In this document: positions 18,262 to 27,105 of the stretch, one piece after another
How the letters are laid out: each line of letters begins with the position of its first letter
How positions within the stretch are numbered: position 1 is the first letter of the stretch
Assembly: GCF_030864005.1 (NCBI RefSeq)
Contig: NZ_CP132976.1
Location: 2,232,001 to 2,296,000, forward strand
Origin: Achromobacter seleniivolatilans
GTDB lineage: Bacteria; Pseudomonadota; Gammaproteobacteria; Burkholderiales; Burkholderiaceae_B
Length of the DNA stretch: 64,000 nt
Reading direction: 5' to 3'
Translations under genes and position numbers: made by a program
Notes under the pieces: generated by a model
Databases searched by the model: none
What the model saw: the letters and a program-made list of their open reading frames with translations, nothing else
Told to the model about the DNA's origin: nothing

Positions 18262-19890
18262 TTAGAAGCCGACCGCCTGGCCATCGCGGCGGCTGTCGCT
18301 GGCGGCGACATAACCCAGTTCGTTGTCGTTCTCGGACATGCGCCAGATGAACTGGCCGGCGCCGAAGTCCATATAGGGATCGTCAACGGACTTCAAAGCA
18401 TGCCCGAGGTCTTTCAGACCCGCAATGGTGGAAGCCTTCATGTTGGTTTCGATGTCCAGCGTGAAGTCGCGGTTGACCTTCCAGCGCGGCGCGCAGCATG
18501 CGGCCTGCGGGTTCTGGTGATAGTCGATCATGCGGACGACGGTCTGCATGTGGCCTTGCGGCTGCATGTCGCCGCCCATCACGCCAAAGCTCATGACCGG
18601 CTTGCCGCCGCGCGTCAGGAAACCCGGGATGATGGTGTGGAACGGACGCTTGCCGCCTTCGACCACGTTGGCCGACTTGGGGTCCATCGAGAAACCCACG
18701 CCGCGGTTCTGCATGCTGATGCCGGTGCCCGGCACAACCACGCCCGATCCAAAGCCCATGTAGTTGGACTGGATGAACGAGATCATCATGCCGTTCTCGT
18801 CGGCAGCGGTCAGGTAGATGGTGCCGCCGGCGTGCGGGCGGCCGGCTTCGAAATGCGTGGCCTGATCCAGGCGAATCAGCTTGGCGCGGCTGTCCAGATA
18901 GGCATCCGACAACATTTGCTCAGGCGTCACCTGCATCGCGCGCGGGTCGGCCACGTACTTGTACAGGTCGGCAAAAGCCAGTTTCATGGCTTCGATCTGA
19001 ATGTGCTGCGATTGCACCGAGTCGACCGGAATATCGGACATATCAAAGCGTTCGACGATACCCAGCGCAATCAGCGCGGCAATGCCTTGGCCGTTGGGCG
19101 GAATCTCGTGCAGCTCGTACCCACGGTACGACTTGGAGATGGGCTTGACCCATTCCGGACGGTAGTTGCGCAGATCTTCCAGCGTCATCGCGCCGCCGCA
19201 TTCCTTGCTGAAGGCGGCGATACGGTCAGCCAGTTCGCCTTCGTAGAAGTCGCGGCCCTTGGATGCTGCGATGCGGCGCAGCGTGTTGGCGGCGTCCGGG
19301 AAACGGAAGTGTTCGCCGACCTTGGGCGCGCGGCCCTCGGGCATGAAGGCTTGTGCATAGCCGGGCTGCGACTTCAGCTCTTCTGCGGCAGCGTTCCACT
19401 TGTGCGCCACGACCGGCGGCACGGCATAACCGCGCTCGGCGATTTCGATGGCGGGTTCAAACAATTGCTCAAACGGCAGCTTGCCCAGTTTTTCATGCAG
19501 CGCCGCCCAACCAGCGACCACGCCCGGCACCGTCACAGCGTCCCAGCCGCGCTTGGGCTGAATGGCCAAGCCATCGGCGCCCACGCCGTACTTGCGCTTG
19601 AAGTATTCGGTGTTCCACGCGGCGGGCGCCACGCCGGACGAATTCAGGCCATGCAATTCCTTGCCGTCCCAGACAATGGCGAAACAGTCGCCGCCCAGAC
19701 CGCAAGACACCGGTTCGACCAGGACAATCGTCGCGGCGGCCGCGATGGCGGCATCCACGGCGTTGCCGCCCTTGAGCATCATGCGCAGCCCTGCTTGAGC
19801 CGCCAGCGGATGCGACGTGGACACCACGTTGCGGGCAAACAGCGGAATGCGAACAGAAGGATACGGGTTGCCCCAGTCAAACGATTTCAT
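18262..19890 (-). CDS. Gamma-glutamyltransferase-like enzyme without signal peptide
   Basis: A 542-residue Ntn-hydrolase of the GGT family. Conserved blocks are STSHPLAAQAG (about 24-34), GGNAVDAAIAAA, PVSCGLGGDCF and GGTIYLTAAD; Thr357 in the last block is the expected self-cleavage and catalytic residue. There is no leader (start MKSFDWGNPYPSVR), unlike classical periplasmic GGT, so it is probably cytoplasmic like B. subtilis YwrD. As first gene of the operon before gsiBCDA it likely hydrolyses imported glutathione to glutamate and Cys-Gly. Hydrolysis of another gamma-glutamyl compound is possible. Confidence 0.87.
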   Translation of the reverse strand: MKSFDWGNPYPSVRIPLFARNVVSTSHPLAAQAGLRMMLKGGNAVDAAIAAAATIVLVEPVSCGLGGDCFAIVWDGKELHGLNSSGVAPAAWNTEYFKRKYGVGADGLAIQPKRGWDAVTVPGVVAGWAALHEKLGKLPFEQLFEPAIEIAERGYAVPPVVAHKWNAAAEELKSQPGYAQAFMPEGRAPKVGEHFRFPDAANTLRRIAASKGRDFYEGELADRIAAFSKECGGAMTLEDLRNYRPEWVKPISKSYRGYELHEIPPNGQGIAALIALGIVERFDMSDIPVDSVQSQHIQIEAMKLAFADLYKYVADPRAMQVTPEQMLSDAYLDSRAKLIRLDQATHFEAGRPHAGGTIYLTAADENGMMISFIQSNYMGFGSGVVVPGTGISMQNRGVGFSMDPKSANVVEGGKRPFHTIIPGFLTRGGKPVMSFGVMGGDMQPQGHMQTVVRMIDYHQNPQAACCAPRWKVNRDFTLDIETNMKASTIAGLKDLGHALKSVDDPYMDFGAGQFIWRMSENDNELGYVAASDSRRDGQAVGF

Positions 19891-19983
19891 GTGGCTAGTC
19901 TCATAACGGTTAAGCGGGCGAAGTTACTCCCGTGGTCTAATTAAATCAATTTGATTTTTTGTTCCGTCATAAAAGAAAATTTT

Positions 19984-20886
19984 ATGAGTACGATCCGTTT
20001 TTTACGCACTTTCCTGGCAGTGGCTCACCATGGCTCGTTTTCCGAAGCTGCGGAGCAAGTCGCCCTGACCCAAGCTGCCGTCAGCTTCCAGATGCGCTCC
20101 TTGGAAGCCGAGCTCGGCCGCGAGCTGTTCGACCGTAGCGGCCGTCTTGCCATTCTTAACGCAGCCGGGCGCGAATTACTACCTGAAATCAAGCATTTAC
20201 TGGATTTATACGACCGAATGCGGCGGCCGCGCACGATCCCCGGCGAATTGGCTGGCGCGGTATCCGTCGGCAGCATCGTGTCGTGCATGGGCACGCTATC
20301 CAAGGTGGTATCGGGGCTGAAAAAGGCCCATCCCAAGCTGGATGTGCGCATTCTGTCCGGCAAAGCCAGCGAGTTGGCGGGCAAGGTCGAGGACGGCGAG
20401 CTGGACGCAGCCTTCCTGGTGGAAGCGGGCCGCAAAATGGCCAGCACGCGCTGGACCCCTCTATATGAAGAGCAGCTTGTAGTGATTGCGCCTGCCTCGG
20501 CCGCGGGTAAGGACGCGCGTCAGGTGTTGGCCAGCAATCCCTTTCTGCGTTTTGACCGCACCCAGCGCACAGGATTGCAAATTGACCGGCTGCTGCGGCG
20601 CCTGGCGGTGCCGCTCAATGAGTTCCTGGAACTCAACGCCATTGAAACGCTGGTGGAGCTGGTGCGTCAGGAAGTGGGCGTCACCCTGCTGCCGCTCATC
20701 AATGGATCCAATTGGCAGCACAGCCCGGAATTGCGGATTCTGATGCTGCCGGAAGACTTAGGCCCGCTTTCGCGGGCCATTGGCATGCTGGAACGGCGCG
20801 AGCATGCGCGCCAGAGCATTACAGCGGCGATCTGCGAAGCGTGCGCCACGGCCTTCCGGACGCGCGAACCGCAAACCGCCGCTTAA
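19984..20886 (+). CDS. LysR-family regulator, divergent from the glutathione operon
   Basis: A 300-residue LysR protein from MSTIRFLRTFLAVAHHGSFSEAAEQVALTQAAVSFQMRSLEAELGRELFDRSG (HTH about 1-60), followed by an effector domain. The frame opens at 19951, but the Met at 19984 gives the standard N-terminus. It is divergent from the GGT gene by 93 AT-rich bases, which probably hold a shared operator. Regulation of glutathione uptake is inferred from position. Its stop lies 4 bases from the convergent phospholipase stop. Confidence 0.88.
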   Translation: MSTIRFLRTFLAVAHHGSFSEAAEQVALTQAAVSFQMRSLEAELGRELFDRSGRLAILNAAGRELLPEIKHLLDLYDRMRRPRTIPGELAGAVSVGSIVSCMGTLSKVVSGLKKAHPKLDVRILSGKASELAGKVEDGELDAAFLVEAGRKMASTRWTPLYEEQLVVIAPASAAGKDARQVLASNPFLRFDRTQRTGLQIDRLLRRLAVPLNEFLELNAIETLVELVRQEVGVTLLPLINGSNWQHSPELRILMLPEDLGPLSRAIGMLERREHARQSITAAICEACATAFRTREPQTAA

Positions 20887-20890
20887 CGCC

Positions 20891-23062
20891 TTACGTGGCC
20901 ATTGCCGGATCGGTCACCGACGATTTGCCGGTTTCGACGCGGCCGGCAAAGCGGCGCACGTAGGCGGGATCTTCCGCCAGGTGCACCGTGAAGTCATACC
21001 AGCTGCCGCTGCCGGCCAAGGCCCAGTGCTGTTCCACCTTGCTGCCTGCGGGCACCGTGAAGCTCCAGCGCTCGTTGTTGGTGTAGTAGGCGTTCGGCGT
21101 GACGTTGAACGTGCAGGCGTCCTTGCCGCTGTTGATGAAGCTGACATACACGTCGCCGTTGGCGATGTCGTAGCAGACGCGGATCTCGGCGTCGATCTGC
21201 GAGGTGCGGGCCAAAGCCAGATCGCCTGCAAAGTGACGGTGATAGCCGTTCGGACCCAATACCCACAGGTCGTACTTGCCGCCGTCGGCCGCCGTGTCCC
21301 AGCTGCCTTCCAATTGCTTGTCGGGCTCCACCGTATAACGGCGCGGCAGACGGTCCAGATGCAGGCGGTCGTAGACGTGGAACACCGCTGCCTGCTTGCC
21401 CGTGTTGGAGAACAGCAGCCACATATTGCCCATGCTGGGCTGGCTGCGGCCGCTGGTGTGCAATTCGTACGGCAAGGCGCGCGAGTAGCGATAGCCCTTT
21501 TCTTGCACGGGCTTGGCCTGCGTCGTCGTGTCCGGCAGCGGCACGGCGGTCAGCGCTTCCTGCGCGGCGCGCAACTGGTCCGAACCCGTACGCGTGAGCA
21601 GATTCAGATCAGGCAGTTTTTCGCTGTTGGGCGTTGCGAAGTTGAAGGCGGACGTCAGATCGCCCAGCACGGCGCGGCGCCACGGGCTGATGTTCTTTTC
21701 CGGCACGCCGAATCGCGCTTCCAGAAAACGCAGCACAGATGTGTGATCGAACGCCTGGGAGTTGACCCAGCCGCCACGGCTCCACGGCGACACCACGTAC
21801 ATGGGCACACGCGGGCCCGGACCGTAAACCCGGTTATCGGCCACGTCCTGGGCCGAGGCGCGAGTGTGACGTTCCAGATCGGTGTTGACCGTGGACGCGC
21901 CCGCCATCGAGTTGTCCGCATTCAAGGACGGCGCGGCGGGCGGTGGCACGTGGTCGAAGTAGCCGTCGTTTTCATCAAAATTGATCAACAGGACGGTCTT
22001 GCTCCACACATCAGGATTGGACGTCAGCGCGTCCAGCGTTTCCTGGATATACCAGGCGCCTTGGACGGGGCTGGACGGTCCGGGATGCTCGGAGTAAGTG
22101 GCGGGCGCCACAATCCACGACACCTGCGGCAAGGTTCCGTTGTTGACGTCGTCGCGCAGCGCTTGCAGGAAACCGCCATCAGGCATTGTGTTGGCCGTGC
22201 CCTTGTACAGCGGATTGGCGGCGTCCGCGCTGGGAGTCCAGGCCGGGTACGGCGAACCGCTGGCGGTGTTGCCCGCCTGCTCGTTGGCGCGCCGGTACTG
22301 CTGGAAACCCGCCAGCGGGTTGTCGCCAAAGTTCTCGGGCAGGTTTTGATAGACCTTCCAGGTCACGCCACTTTCCTGCAAGCGTTCAGGATAGGTCTTC
22401 CAGGTCCAGCCGGTAGTCGACGCGCCCAGGCTGTCCCATTGGTTGCGGGTGGACGGGCCGTTGCCTTGCGCCAGCGGATCGTTGGTGCCGGTCCAGTGGA
22501 ACAGGCGGTTGGTGTTGGTGCCGCCGTGGGTGGAACAGTGGTAGGCATCGCACAGGGTGAAGGCTTCAGCCAGCGCGAACTGGAACTCCACCTCTTTCTT
22601 GCGGTAGTAACCCATCGACTGGTTCTGCTTGTAGCGCGGCCACTGATACATGCGGCCGCCGTCCCAGGCCATCTGCGCATCCATGTAGTCATGCGGCGTG
22701 CCGGACACACGCTGCGCATTGCCTTGCGTGCTGTCCAAGTGATACGGCATCACCACGCGGGTACCGTTGGTCTGCTCCCAGACCGAGCGGTTTTGCAGCA
22801 ACGGAATGGTGATGCGATCACCAAAACCGCGCACGCCTTTAAACGTGCCGAAGTACATGTCGAACGAGCGGTTTTCCTGCATCAGGATGACCACGTGTTC
22901 AACGTCGTTGATCGTGCCAGTGCGGTTATTGGCCGGAATGGCCAGCGCACGGCGAATGGACGGCGGGAACATCGACAGCGCGGTCAGACCAGCAGTAGAG
23001 GCTGCCGCGTTACGCAGGAAGCGGCGTTTGCCGGCGTGGATCGGGTCTTTTTCGGACTTCAC
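20891..23062 (-). CDS. Phosphocholine-specific phospholipase C, Tat-exported
   Basis: A 723-residue PlcH/PlcN-type enzyme (family about 690-730). The twin-arginine leader is KRRFLRNAAASTAGLTALSM. The phosphoesterase domain shows the active-site region ILMQENRSFDMYFGTFKGVRGFGD, and two beta-rich C-terminal repeats of the family follow (from about residue 510). I chose GTG at 23062 because AGGA lies about 10 bases upstream; the alternative ATG at 23110 would overlap the preceding gene. Known reaction: phosphatidylcholine to diacylglycerol plus phosphocholine. PlcN-type enzymes go through Tat and then T2SS in Pseudomonas, and the gsp genes start 2.5 kb away, so T2SS export is a reasonable inference. 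Confidence 0.9.
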   Translation of the reverse strand: MKSEKDPIHAGKRRFLRNAAASTAGLTALSMFPPSIRRALAIPANNRTGTINDVEHVVILMQENRSFDMYFGTFKGVRGFGDRITIPLLQNRSVWEQTNGTRVVMPYHLDSTQGNAQRVSGTPHDYMDAQMAWDGGRMYQWPRYKQNQSMGYYRKKEVEFQFALAEAFTLCDAYHCSTHGGTNTNRLFHWTGTNDPLAQGNGPSTRNQWDSLGASTTGWTWKTYPERLQESGVTWKVYQNLPENFGDNPLAGFQQYRRANEQAGNTASGSPYPAWTPSADAANPLYKGTANTMPDGGFLQALRDDVNNGTLPQVSWIVAPATYSEHPGPSSPVQGAWYIQETLDALTSNPDVWSKTVLLINFDENDGYFDHVPPPAAPSLNADNSMAGASTVNTDLERHTRASAQDVADNRVYGPGPRVPMYVVSPWSRGGWVNSQAFDHTSVLRFLEARFGVPEKNISPWRRAVLGDLTSAFNFATPNSEKLPDLNLLTRTGSDQLRAAQEALTAVPLPDTTTQAKPVQEKGYRYSRALPYELHTSGRSQPSMGNMWLLFSNTGKQAAVFHVYDRLHLDRLPRRYTVEPDKQLEGSWDTAADGGKYDLWVLGPNGYHRHFAGDLALARTSQIDAEIRVCYDIANGDVYVSFINSGKDACTFNVTPNAYYTNNERWSFTVPAGSKVEQHWALAGSGSWYDFTVHLAEDPAYVRRFAGRVETGKSSVTDPAMAT

Positions 23063-23097
23063 GGATTTTTTTCCTATGACTCTGTAGGGAACGCGGC

Positions 23098-23286
23098 TTA
23101 AGGCGCGCAACGCAGTTCGGGCTTGGCCGGCGTGGGCGGCACAGGGGTCGGCGTTTCCGGCTGACCGCCGTTATCCGGCGGCGGGCTGTCATCGCCGTCA
23201 TCGCCGCCGCAGGCTGCCAGCGTCACGCTCAACATCAACACCGCGCCCAGGCGCAGGAAACCGCGCAAGATCATGGACTTACTCAT
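23098..23286 (-). CDS. Small Pro-rich lipoprotein
   Basis: A 62-residue protein with a clear lipoprotein signal (GAVLMLSVTLAAC, Cys at residue 26) followed by a GGDDGDD acidic stretch and a Pro-rich tail ending RCAP. It has no domain I recognise. It lies 21 bases after the phosphodiesterase-like gene and 35 bases before the phospholipase start, on the same strand, so the three form one unit. It could help retain or assemble the secreted phospholipase; that is conjecture. Confidence 0.7.
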   Translation of the reverse strand: MSKSMILRGFLRLGAVLMLSVTLAACGGDDGDDSPPPDNGGQPETPTPVPPTPAKPELRCAP

Positions 23287-23307
23287 GGTTTATCTATCCT
23301 AGAAACT

Positions 23308-25314
23308 TCAGGGAAACAGGTCGGAAACGGACTTGCCGGACATGGCCAGGGACTTCACTTCCGCCTCGGTCAACGCCCGCGACCAAAAGGCCAGGTCATC
23401 GAAATACATCGTGTACGGGCCCTTGGTGCCGGCGCAGCAGACGCCGTAGGTGCCCTTGCCGTCTTCGTTCAAGCCCAGGTGCGGCCCGAACAGACCGGCC
23501 ACCTTGGTCAGATCGACGGCGGCGGTGGGAACGGAGCGGCTGATAAAACCCAACTCGGGGTCGTAGACATAGGCCGCCATGGTCTTAGCCGTCTTGTTGA
23601 CGGTCATGGCCACGTAGACCGGTTTGTTGGGCGTGAATTTCACGCCATTGATATCGACGCGCGTGCCGCCCGCCAGGTTGAAGCGCAGCTCGGGGCCGGC
23701 CCACTGGGCGATGGTGATGCCAGGATTTGCGCCCGAGTTGTAGTCCTTGTTGCCCAGGATGGAACGGTCATTGGCCGTGCCGTCCGACTGGAACCAGAAG
23801 CCGATGGTGAAGGCCTGGACGGAATCCAGCAGGCCCGCCGGGTAATCCAGCTTGAACGCGCCCATGGGGTCCGCGCTGCGGTCGTTCTTGAACATCTTGC
23901 CGAACACGCCCGCGTTCGCGTAAGCCGGAACCTGCGCGCCGTCATACGGGGTGATCACGCCCCCGCCCGCAGCCAGATCGTTGGTGTTGCCTTCAAACGG
24001 GAACAACATCGTCAGACCCGTGCGCAACGAAGCCAGCAACGGCACGGGCTTGGCGTAAACCACCGTGGCGCGCGTGGCGCTGGTGGCGTGGCCCGCGGAC
24101 ACGCTGTAGTTCAGGGCATGCACGCCTTCCGCGTCAAACGTGAAACCGGTGTCCGTGTATTCCGCCGCTGTGCCTGGCACACGCGCCACTTCGGCGCCAT
24201 CGCGGCTGACCACGATGTCGCCATCCGGTTCGCCCACGCGCACCCAGTTCAAGGTCACGGTCTTGTTATCCATGGATGTGCGGGCCGACAGCCGGCGCAA
24301 CGCCAAGGGCTCGGCCAGCGACGTGCCGGCCATGTCGTATTGACCCGTTGCCGGCAGCGCTTGCAAGTGCGACAGCAGCGTCGGTGTCACATCAGCAGCG
24401 CTGGGCAGCGCATACCAATTGGCGTCCCACACGCCGTCAAACGACGCGTCATCCGCACTGCCGCCCAACTGTGCCGGCTGATTGCTGGCCAGCCAGATGG
24501 TCTTGTTGGCCGACAGGGGCAACCCGTCGCCCACCCCGGTCTTGCCCAGGCCATGGCTGGAAGCCACCACCAGCAGCCAGTTCTCGTTGGGATGATCCGC
24601 GCGGCGGTCAGCAATCTGCTTGGCCAGGACGCCCACGGCGGCATCCGTCTGGTGAATGACCGCTTGATAGTTCGCGCCAAAGCCGCTTTCGGCCGCGGCG
24701 CGTTCGGGCGCGCCAAACTGCGCCACGACAACGTCGTAGCCTTCCGTAATGCGGTCGCGCGCTTGCGTCGCCACACAATCATCAACGCCCGCGCAATCGG
24801 TCAGGGTTTGCAGGTAACCGGCATCACGGTCATTGCCGACCAAGCTGGCCAGCACCGGCGAATTGAAAGCGCCTGCGGTGCGCGCCTCGGGATGCGCAGT
24901 CTTGACGCGCTGGAACAAGGTCGGCGACTTTGCTGCCTGCCCTTGCGCGTTGGAACGCACGCCATGCGTATCGGCCCACTGCCCCGTCAACAAGGTGGCC
25001 CAGCCCGGCGCCTCAAGCGTGGGTTGCTGAGTTACGTTGCCAGTCACCCCGCCCGTCCAGGCGCGAGTGACGTTCAGTTGACCGATGTTGGCCAGACTCT
25101 TGTCGGCCATGCCACGGCGCAACGCGTCGTAGGTCAAACCGTCGACACCAATGAAAAGCACCTTGTCGACGCTGGCTTGGCCAGGCTGGGTCACGGGCGG
25201 TTGCGGCGGCGGCGCCGGGGTGTCAGCCTCGTCATCATCACTTCCCCCACAGCCCGCCAATGCGCTGGTAGCCAGCAACATGGCGCACCATCTTCTCCAA
25301 CTCAATGCTTGCAT
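23308..25314 (-). CDS. Lipoprotein of the nucleotide pyrophosphatase/phosphodiesterase superfamily with LamG-like domain
   Basis: A 668-residue lipoprotein (leader MQALSWRRWCAMLLATSALAGC). Residues about 50-335 resemble type I phosphodiesterases of the alkaline phosphatase superfamily: VLFIGVDGLTYDAL, the nucleophile region QQPTLEAPGWATLLTGQWADTHGV, and a later VVASSHGLG where SDHG is usual. A fibronectin-like segment (about 340-420) and a concanavalin/LamG-like domain (about 440-660) follow. It is the first gene of the unit with the lipoprotein and phospholipase C, so a joint role in breaking down phosphorylated surface molecules is inferred. Loss of the usual metal-ligand Asp leaves activity uncertain. 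Confidence 0.78.
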   Translation of the reverse strand: MQALSWRRWCAMLLATSALAGCGGSDDDEADTPAPPPQPPVTQPGQASVDKVLFIGVDGLTYDALRRGMADKSLANIGQLNVTRAWTGGVTGNVTQQPTLEAPGWATLLTGQWADTHGVRSNAQGQAAKSPTLFQRVKTAHPEARTAGAFNSPVLASLVGNDRDAGYLQTLTDCAGVDDCVATQARDRITEGYDVVVAQFGAPERAAAESGFGANYQAVIHQTDAAVGVLAKQIADRRADHPNENWLLVVASSHGLGKTGVGDGLPLSANKTIWLASNQPAQLGGSADDASFDGVWDANWYALPSAADVTPTLLSHLQALPATGQYDMAGTSLAEPLALRRLSARTSMDNKTVTLNWVRVGEPDGDIVVSRDGAEVARVPGTAAEYTDTGFTFDAEGVHALNYSVSAGHATSATRATVVYAKPVPLLASLRTGLTMLFPFEGNTNDLAAGGGVITPYDGAQVPAYANAGVFGKMFKNDRSADPMGAFKLDYPAGLLDSVQAFTIGFWFQSDGTANDRSILGNKDYNSGANPGITIAQWAGPELRFNLAGGTRVDINGVKFTPNKPVYVAMTVNKTAKTMAAYVYDPELGFISRSVPTAAVDLTKVAGLFGPHLGLNEDGKGTYGVCCAGTKGPYTMYFDDLAFWSRALTEAEVKSLAMSGKSVSDLFP

Positions 25315-25404
25315 GTTTGTCTTCTCGTTTCATGAACAGGTTTTTACGCTGCGCACATAGTGGAGGCCCAACGTGAAGGACCCGTGAAACGAGGAACAGA
25401 AACG

Positions 25405-25420
25405 TTGATCGACAGATCAA
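25405..25420. promoter_or_regulatory. Palindrome TTGATC-GACA-GATCAA in the phosphodiesterase/gspC divergent region
   Basis: A 6+4+6 perfect dyad lies in the 239-base non-coding space between the divergent phosphodiesterase-like gene (start 25314) and gspC (start 25554). It is operator-like in size and placement; no regulator is assigned. Confidence 0.4.
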
Positions 25421-25553
25421 GATTCTTTTGCGTCGCGTATGGCGTGCAGGGGAAAATCGCCGTCGGCTAAGGCGCCGTGATCGCTGATCGCGGGCTTGTC
25501 ATGAAACGCCTCTATAGTCGGGCGCGTTGCAATCTGCCTTAACCATTGACGCC

Positions 25554-25997
25554 ATGCCCTTGTCCTTCCGCCCTGCTCTGCCCGCCGCGCCTGCGGTGTT
25601 TCGCGTTATTGCCGTATTGGGGCTTGCGGCCGGACTGGGCGTGTGGGCTTCGGTGCTGCTGGCGCCGCGTCCGGGCGCGCTGCCGCCTGCTGTCTCAGCA
25701 GCCGCGCCGCGCGCAGCCGACAACACGCCGGTGGCATTGTGGTTTGGCAAGGATGAGGTGATGCGCACGCAGATTTCGGTGCTGGGCCTGATTGCGGCCG
25801 GTCCCGATGGCGCCGCCGTGCTTAGTGTGGACGGCGGCCCGCCCCTGGCGTATCGCGCGGGCGGTGAAGTTGCACCCGGCATCGTGCTGCGCGAAATCGC
25901 CGCAGACGCCGTGACGGTGGAACAGGGGGGAAGATTGAATCGGCTGGCAACGCCCGCGGCGTTGGACGCGCCGGGGGGCATTACACAGGTACCTTGA
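25554..25997 (+). CDS. gspC: Type II secretion protein C, short form without PDZ domain
   Basis: A 147-residue protein with one N-terminal span (FRVIAVLGLAAGLGVWASVLL) and a periplasmic homology-region-like segment (VALWFGKDEVMRTQISVLGLIAAGPDGAAVLSVDGGPPLAYRAGGEVAPGIVLREIAADAVTVEQGGRLNRL). Full-length GspC proteins are near 270 residues because of a PDZ or coiled-coil end, which is absent here. The start at 25554 places the span right after a short basic N-terminus. It is separated from gspG by about 1.5 kb of unrelated genes. Known role: linking the inner-membrane platform to the secretin. Confidence 0.82.
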   Translation: MPLSFRPALPAAPAVFRVIAVLGLAAGLGVWASVLLAPRPGALPPAVSAAAPRAADNTPVALWFGKDEVMRTQISVLGLIAAGPDGAAVLSVDGGPPLAYRAGGEVAPGIVLREIAADAVTVEQGGRLNRLATPAALDAPGGITQVP

Positions 25998-26044
25998 AGA
26001 CGTGCGGGTGAGTCTGGCGGCGCTCCTTTTCTAGCGCCCGCCGG

Positions 26045-26206
26045 TCAGCGCTTGCGTCCTGCTGGCCGGCCCATTTGCTTACGGCCTGCCAAATTCGACA
26101 GGGACGACCCTGCCGGTTTCTGGGTGGCGGCAGCCAACTTCTTTTGTTGAAGCGCCTTTTCCACCAACGCTGCCAACCCAGTCGAAGACTTCTCTTTTGT
26201 AGCCAT
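26045..26206 (-). CDS. Small basic protein of unknown function
   Basis: A 53-residue Lys/Ala-rich protein from MATKEKSSTGLAALVEKALQQKK, ending GRKQMGRPAGRKR. A good ribosome site (AAGGAG) lies about 8 bases before the ATG at 26206. The composition suggests nucleic acid binding, but no family is recognised. It is divergent from the SRAP gene. Confidence 0.55.
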   Translation of the reverse strand: MATKEKSSTGLAALVEKALQQKKLAAATQKPAGSSLSNLAGRKQMGRPAGRKR

Positions 26207-26374
26207 TACCACTCCTTGTAGATGGGCCATGGTAGCAGGCCAGCGTTTTGCTGGCCGGAAGCCGTATATTCGTGCAATGGTTCCTCACTTCCAGTCTGTG
26301 ATCGATTCGGGCCGCCAACGGGTCCGTACACACGGCTCTGGAAGGGCAACTGGACACTCCGCCGGGGTCTTTCG

Positions 26375-27046
26375 ATGTGCTCCCACTACCAGACGCTTAA
26401 AGATGCCGAGCTGCTGTTGCAGAAGTTTGGCGTGCGCACGCAATCCCTGTCCGGCAAGACCGACATGTGGCCGCGATACCAGGGGGTTTTCATCCGGCAG
26501 CCCGTAGAGCACGATGCGGGCGATGAGGCCGTGCCCCCACGCGAAGCCGTGACAGGCCGGTGGGGCTTGATCAGCGCCACGACCCCAGCCAGCGGCCTGG
26601 ACAAGGCCGGCAAGCTATCGACATTCAATGCTCGCAGCGAAACGGCGGCCAAATCATTCACCTTTGGCAACGCCTGGCGGCGGGCGCAGCACTGCATCAT
26701 TGCTGCCGATGCCATCTTTGAACCGGACTGGCGGACAGGTGTTGCGATTGCTACGCGCTTTACCCGAAGCGATGGCGCCCCGCTGGGTATCGCTGGCCTG
26801 TGGGACCGCTGGCGCGACGCAGCGGGCCAGCTTCAGGAAAGTTTCACGATGCTGACCATCAATGCGGACCACGACCCGCTATTTAGCCAATATCACCAGG
26901 CAGGGCACGAAAAACGGATGGTCGTCATGTTGCCGGAGGGGGCGTATGGAGACTGGCTGACGGCTTCAGCCGGGGACACCCGCGACTTTCTGCTGCCCTA
27001 CCCGGCAGATAAGTTGCTGGCCACGCCATTCAAAAAAAACGGCTAA
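26375..27046 (+). CDS. SOS response-associated peptidase (SRAP/HMCES family, YedK-like)
   Basis: A 223-residue SRAP protein beginning MCSHYQ, where Cys2 after Met removal is the catalytic residue that bonds to abasic sites. The other family residues are visible: Asn in FNARSE, Glu in IFEPDW, and His in AGHEKRMVVML. The frame is open upstream to 26222, but Cys must be N-terminal, which fixes the start. Known role: shielding abasic sites in single-stranded DNA by a thiazolidine crosslink, reversed by the same protein. It lies between gspC and gspG, and a LexA-box gene follows it, so a small DNA-damage island interrupts the secretion locus. Confidence 0.9.
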   Translation: MCSHYQTLKDAELLLQKFGVRTQSLSGKTDMWPRYQGVFIRQPVEHDAGDEAVPPREAVTGRWGLISATTPASGLDKAGKLSTFNARSETAAKSFTFGNAWRRAQHCIIAADAIFEPDWRTGVAIATRFTRSDGAPLGIAGLWDRWRDAAGQLQESFTMLTINADHDPLFSQYHQAGHEKRMVVMLPEGAYGDWLTASAGDTRDFLLPYPADKLLATPFKKNG

Positions 27047-27076
27047 GACTTGCCGCCCCCATTTTTCTGACGATTA

Positions 27077-27096
27077 TACTGGATGCATAACCAGTG
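27077..27096 (+). promoter_or_regulatory. LexA (SOS) box overlapping a -10 element
   Basis: TACTGGATGCATAACCAGTG has the CTG-N10-CAG core of LexA boxes with TACTG and CAGTG arms, as in E. coli-type sites. TATACT at 27075-27080 overlaps its left arm and TTGCCG lies 19 bases further upstream, so LexA would block the promoter. The ATG of the next gene follows at 27106. Confidence 0.7.
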
Positions 27097-27105
27097 TTTT
27101 CGACT

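Noticed and set aside
18400..19944. A 514-codon open frame on the plus strand
   Set aside because: It is antisense to the GGT gene, whose catalytic Thr block and family motifs are clear.
20780..23101. A 773-codon open frame on the plus strand
   Set aside because: It lies antisense to the phospholipase C gene; composition is shadow-like and no motif is present.
23479..25335. A 618-codon open frame on the plus strand
   Set aside because: It is antisense to the phosphodiesterase-like lipoprotein gene, which has a lipobox and family motifs.
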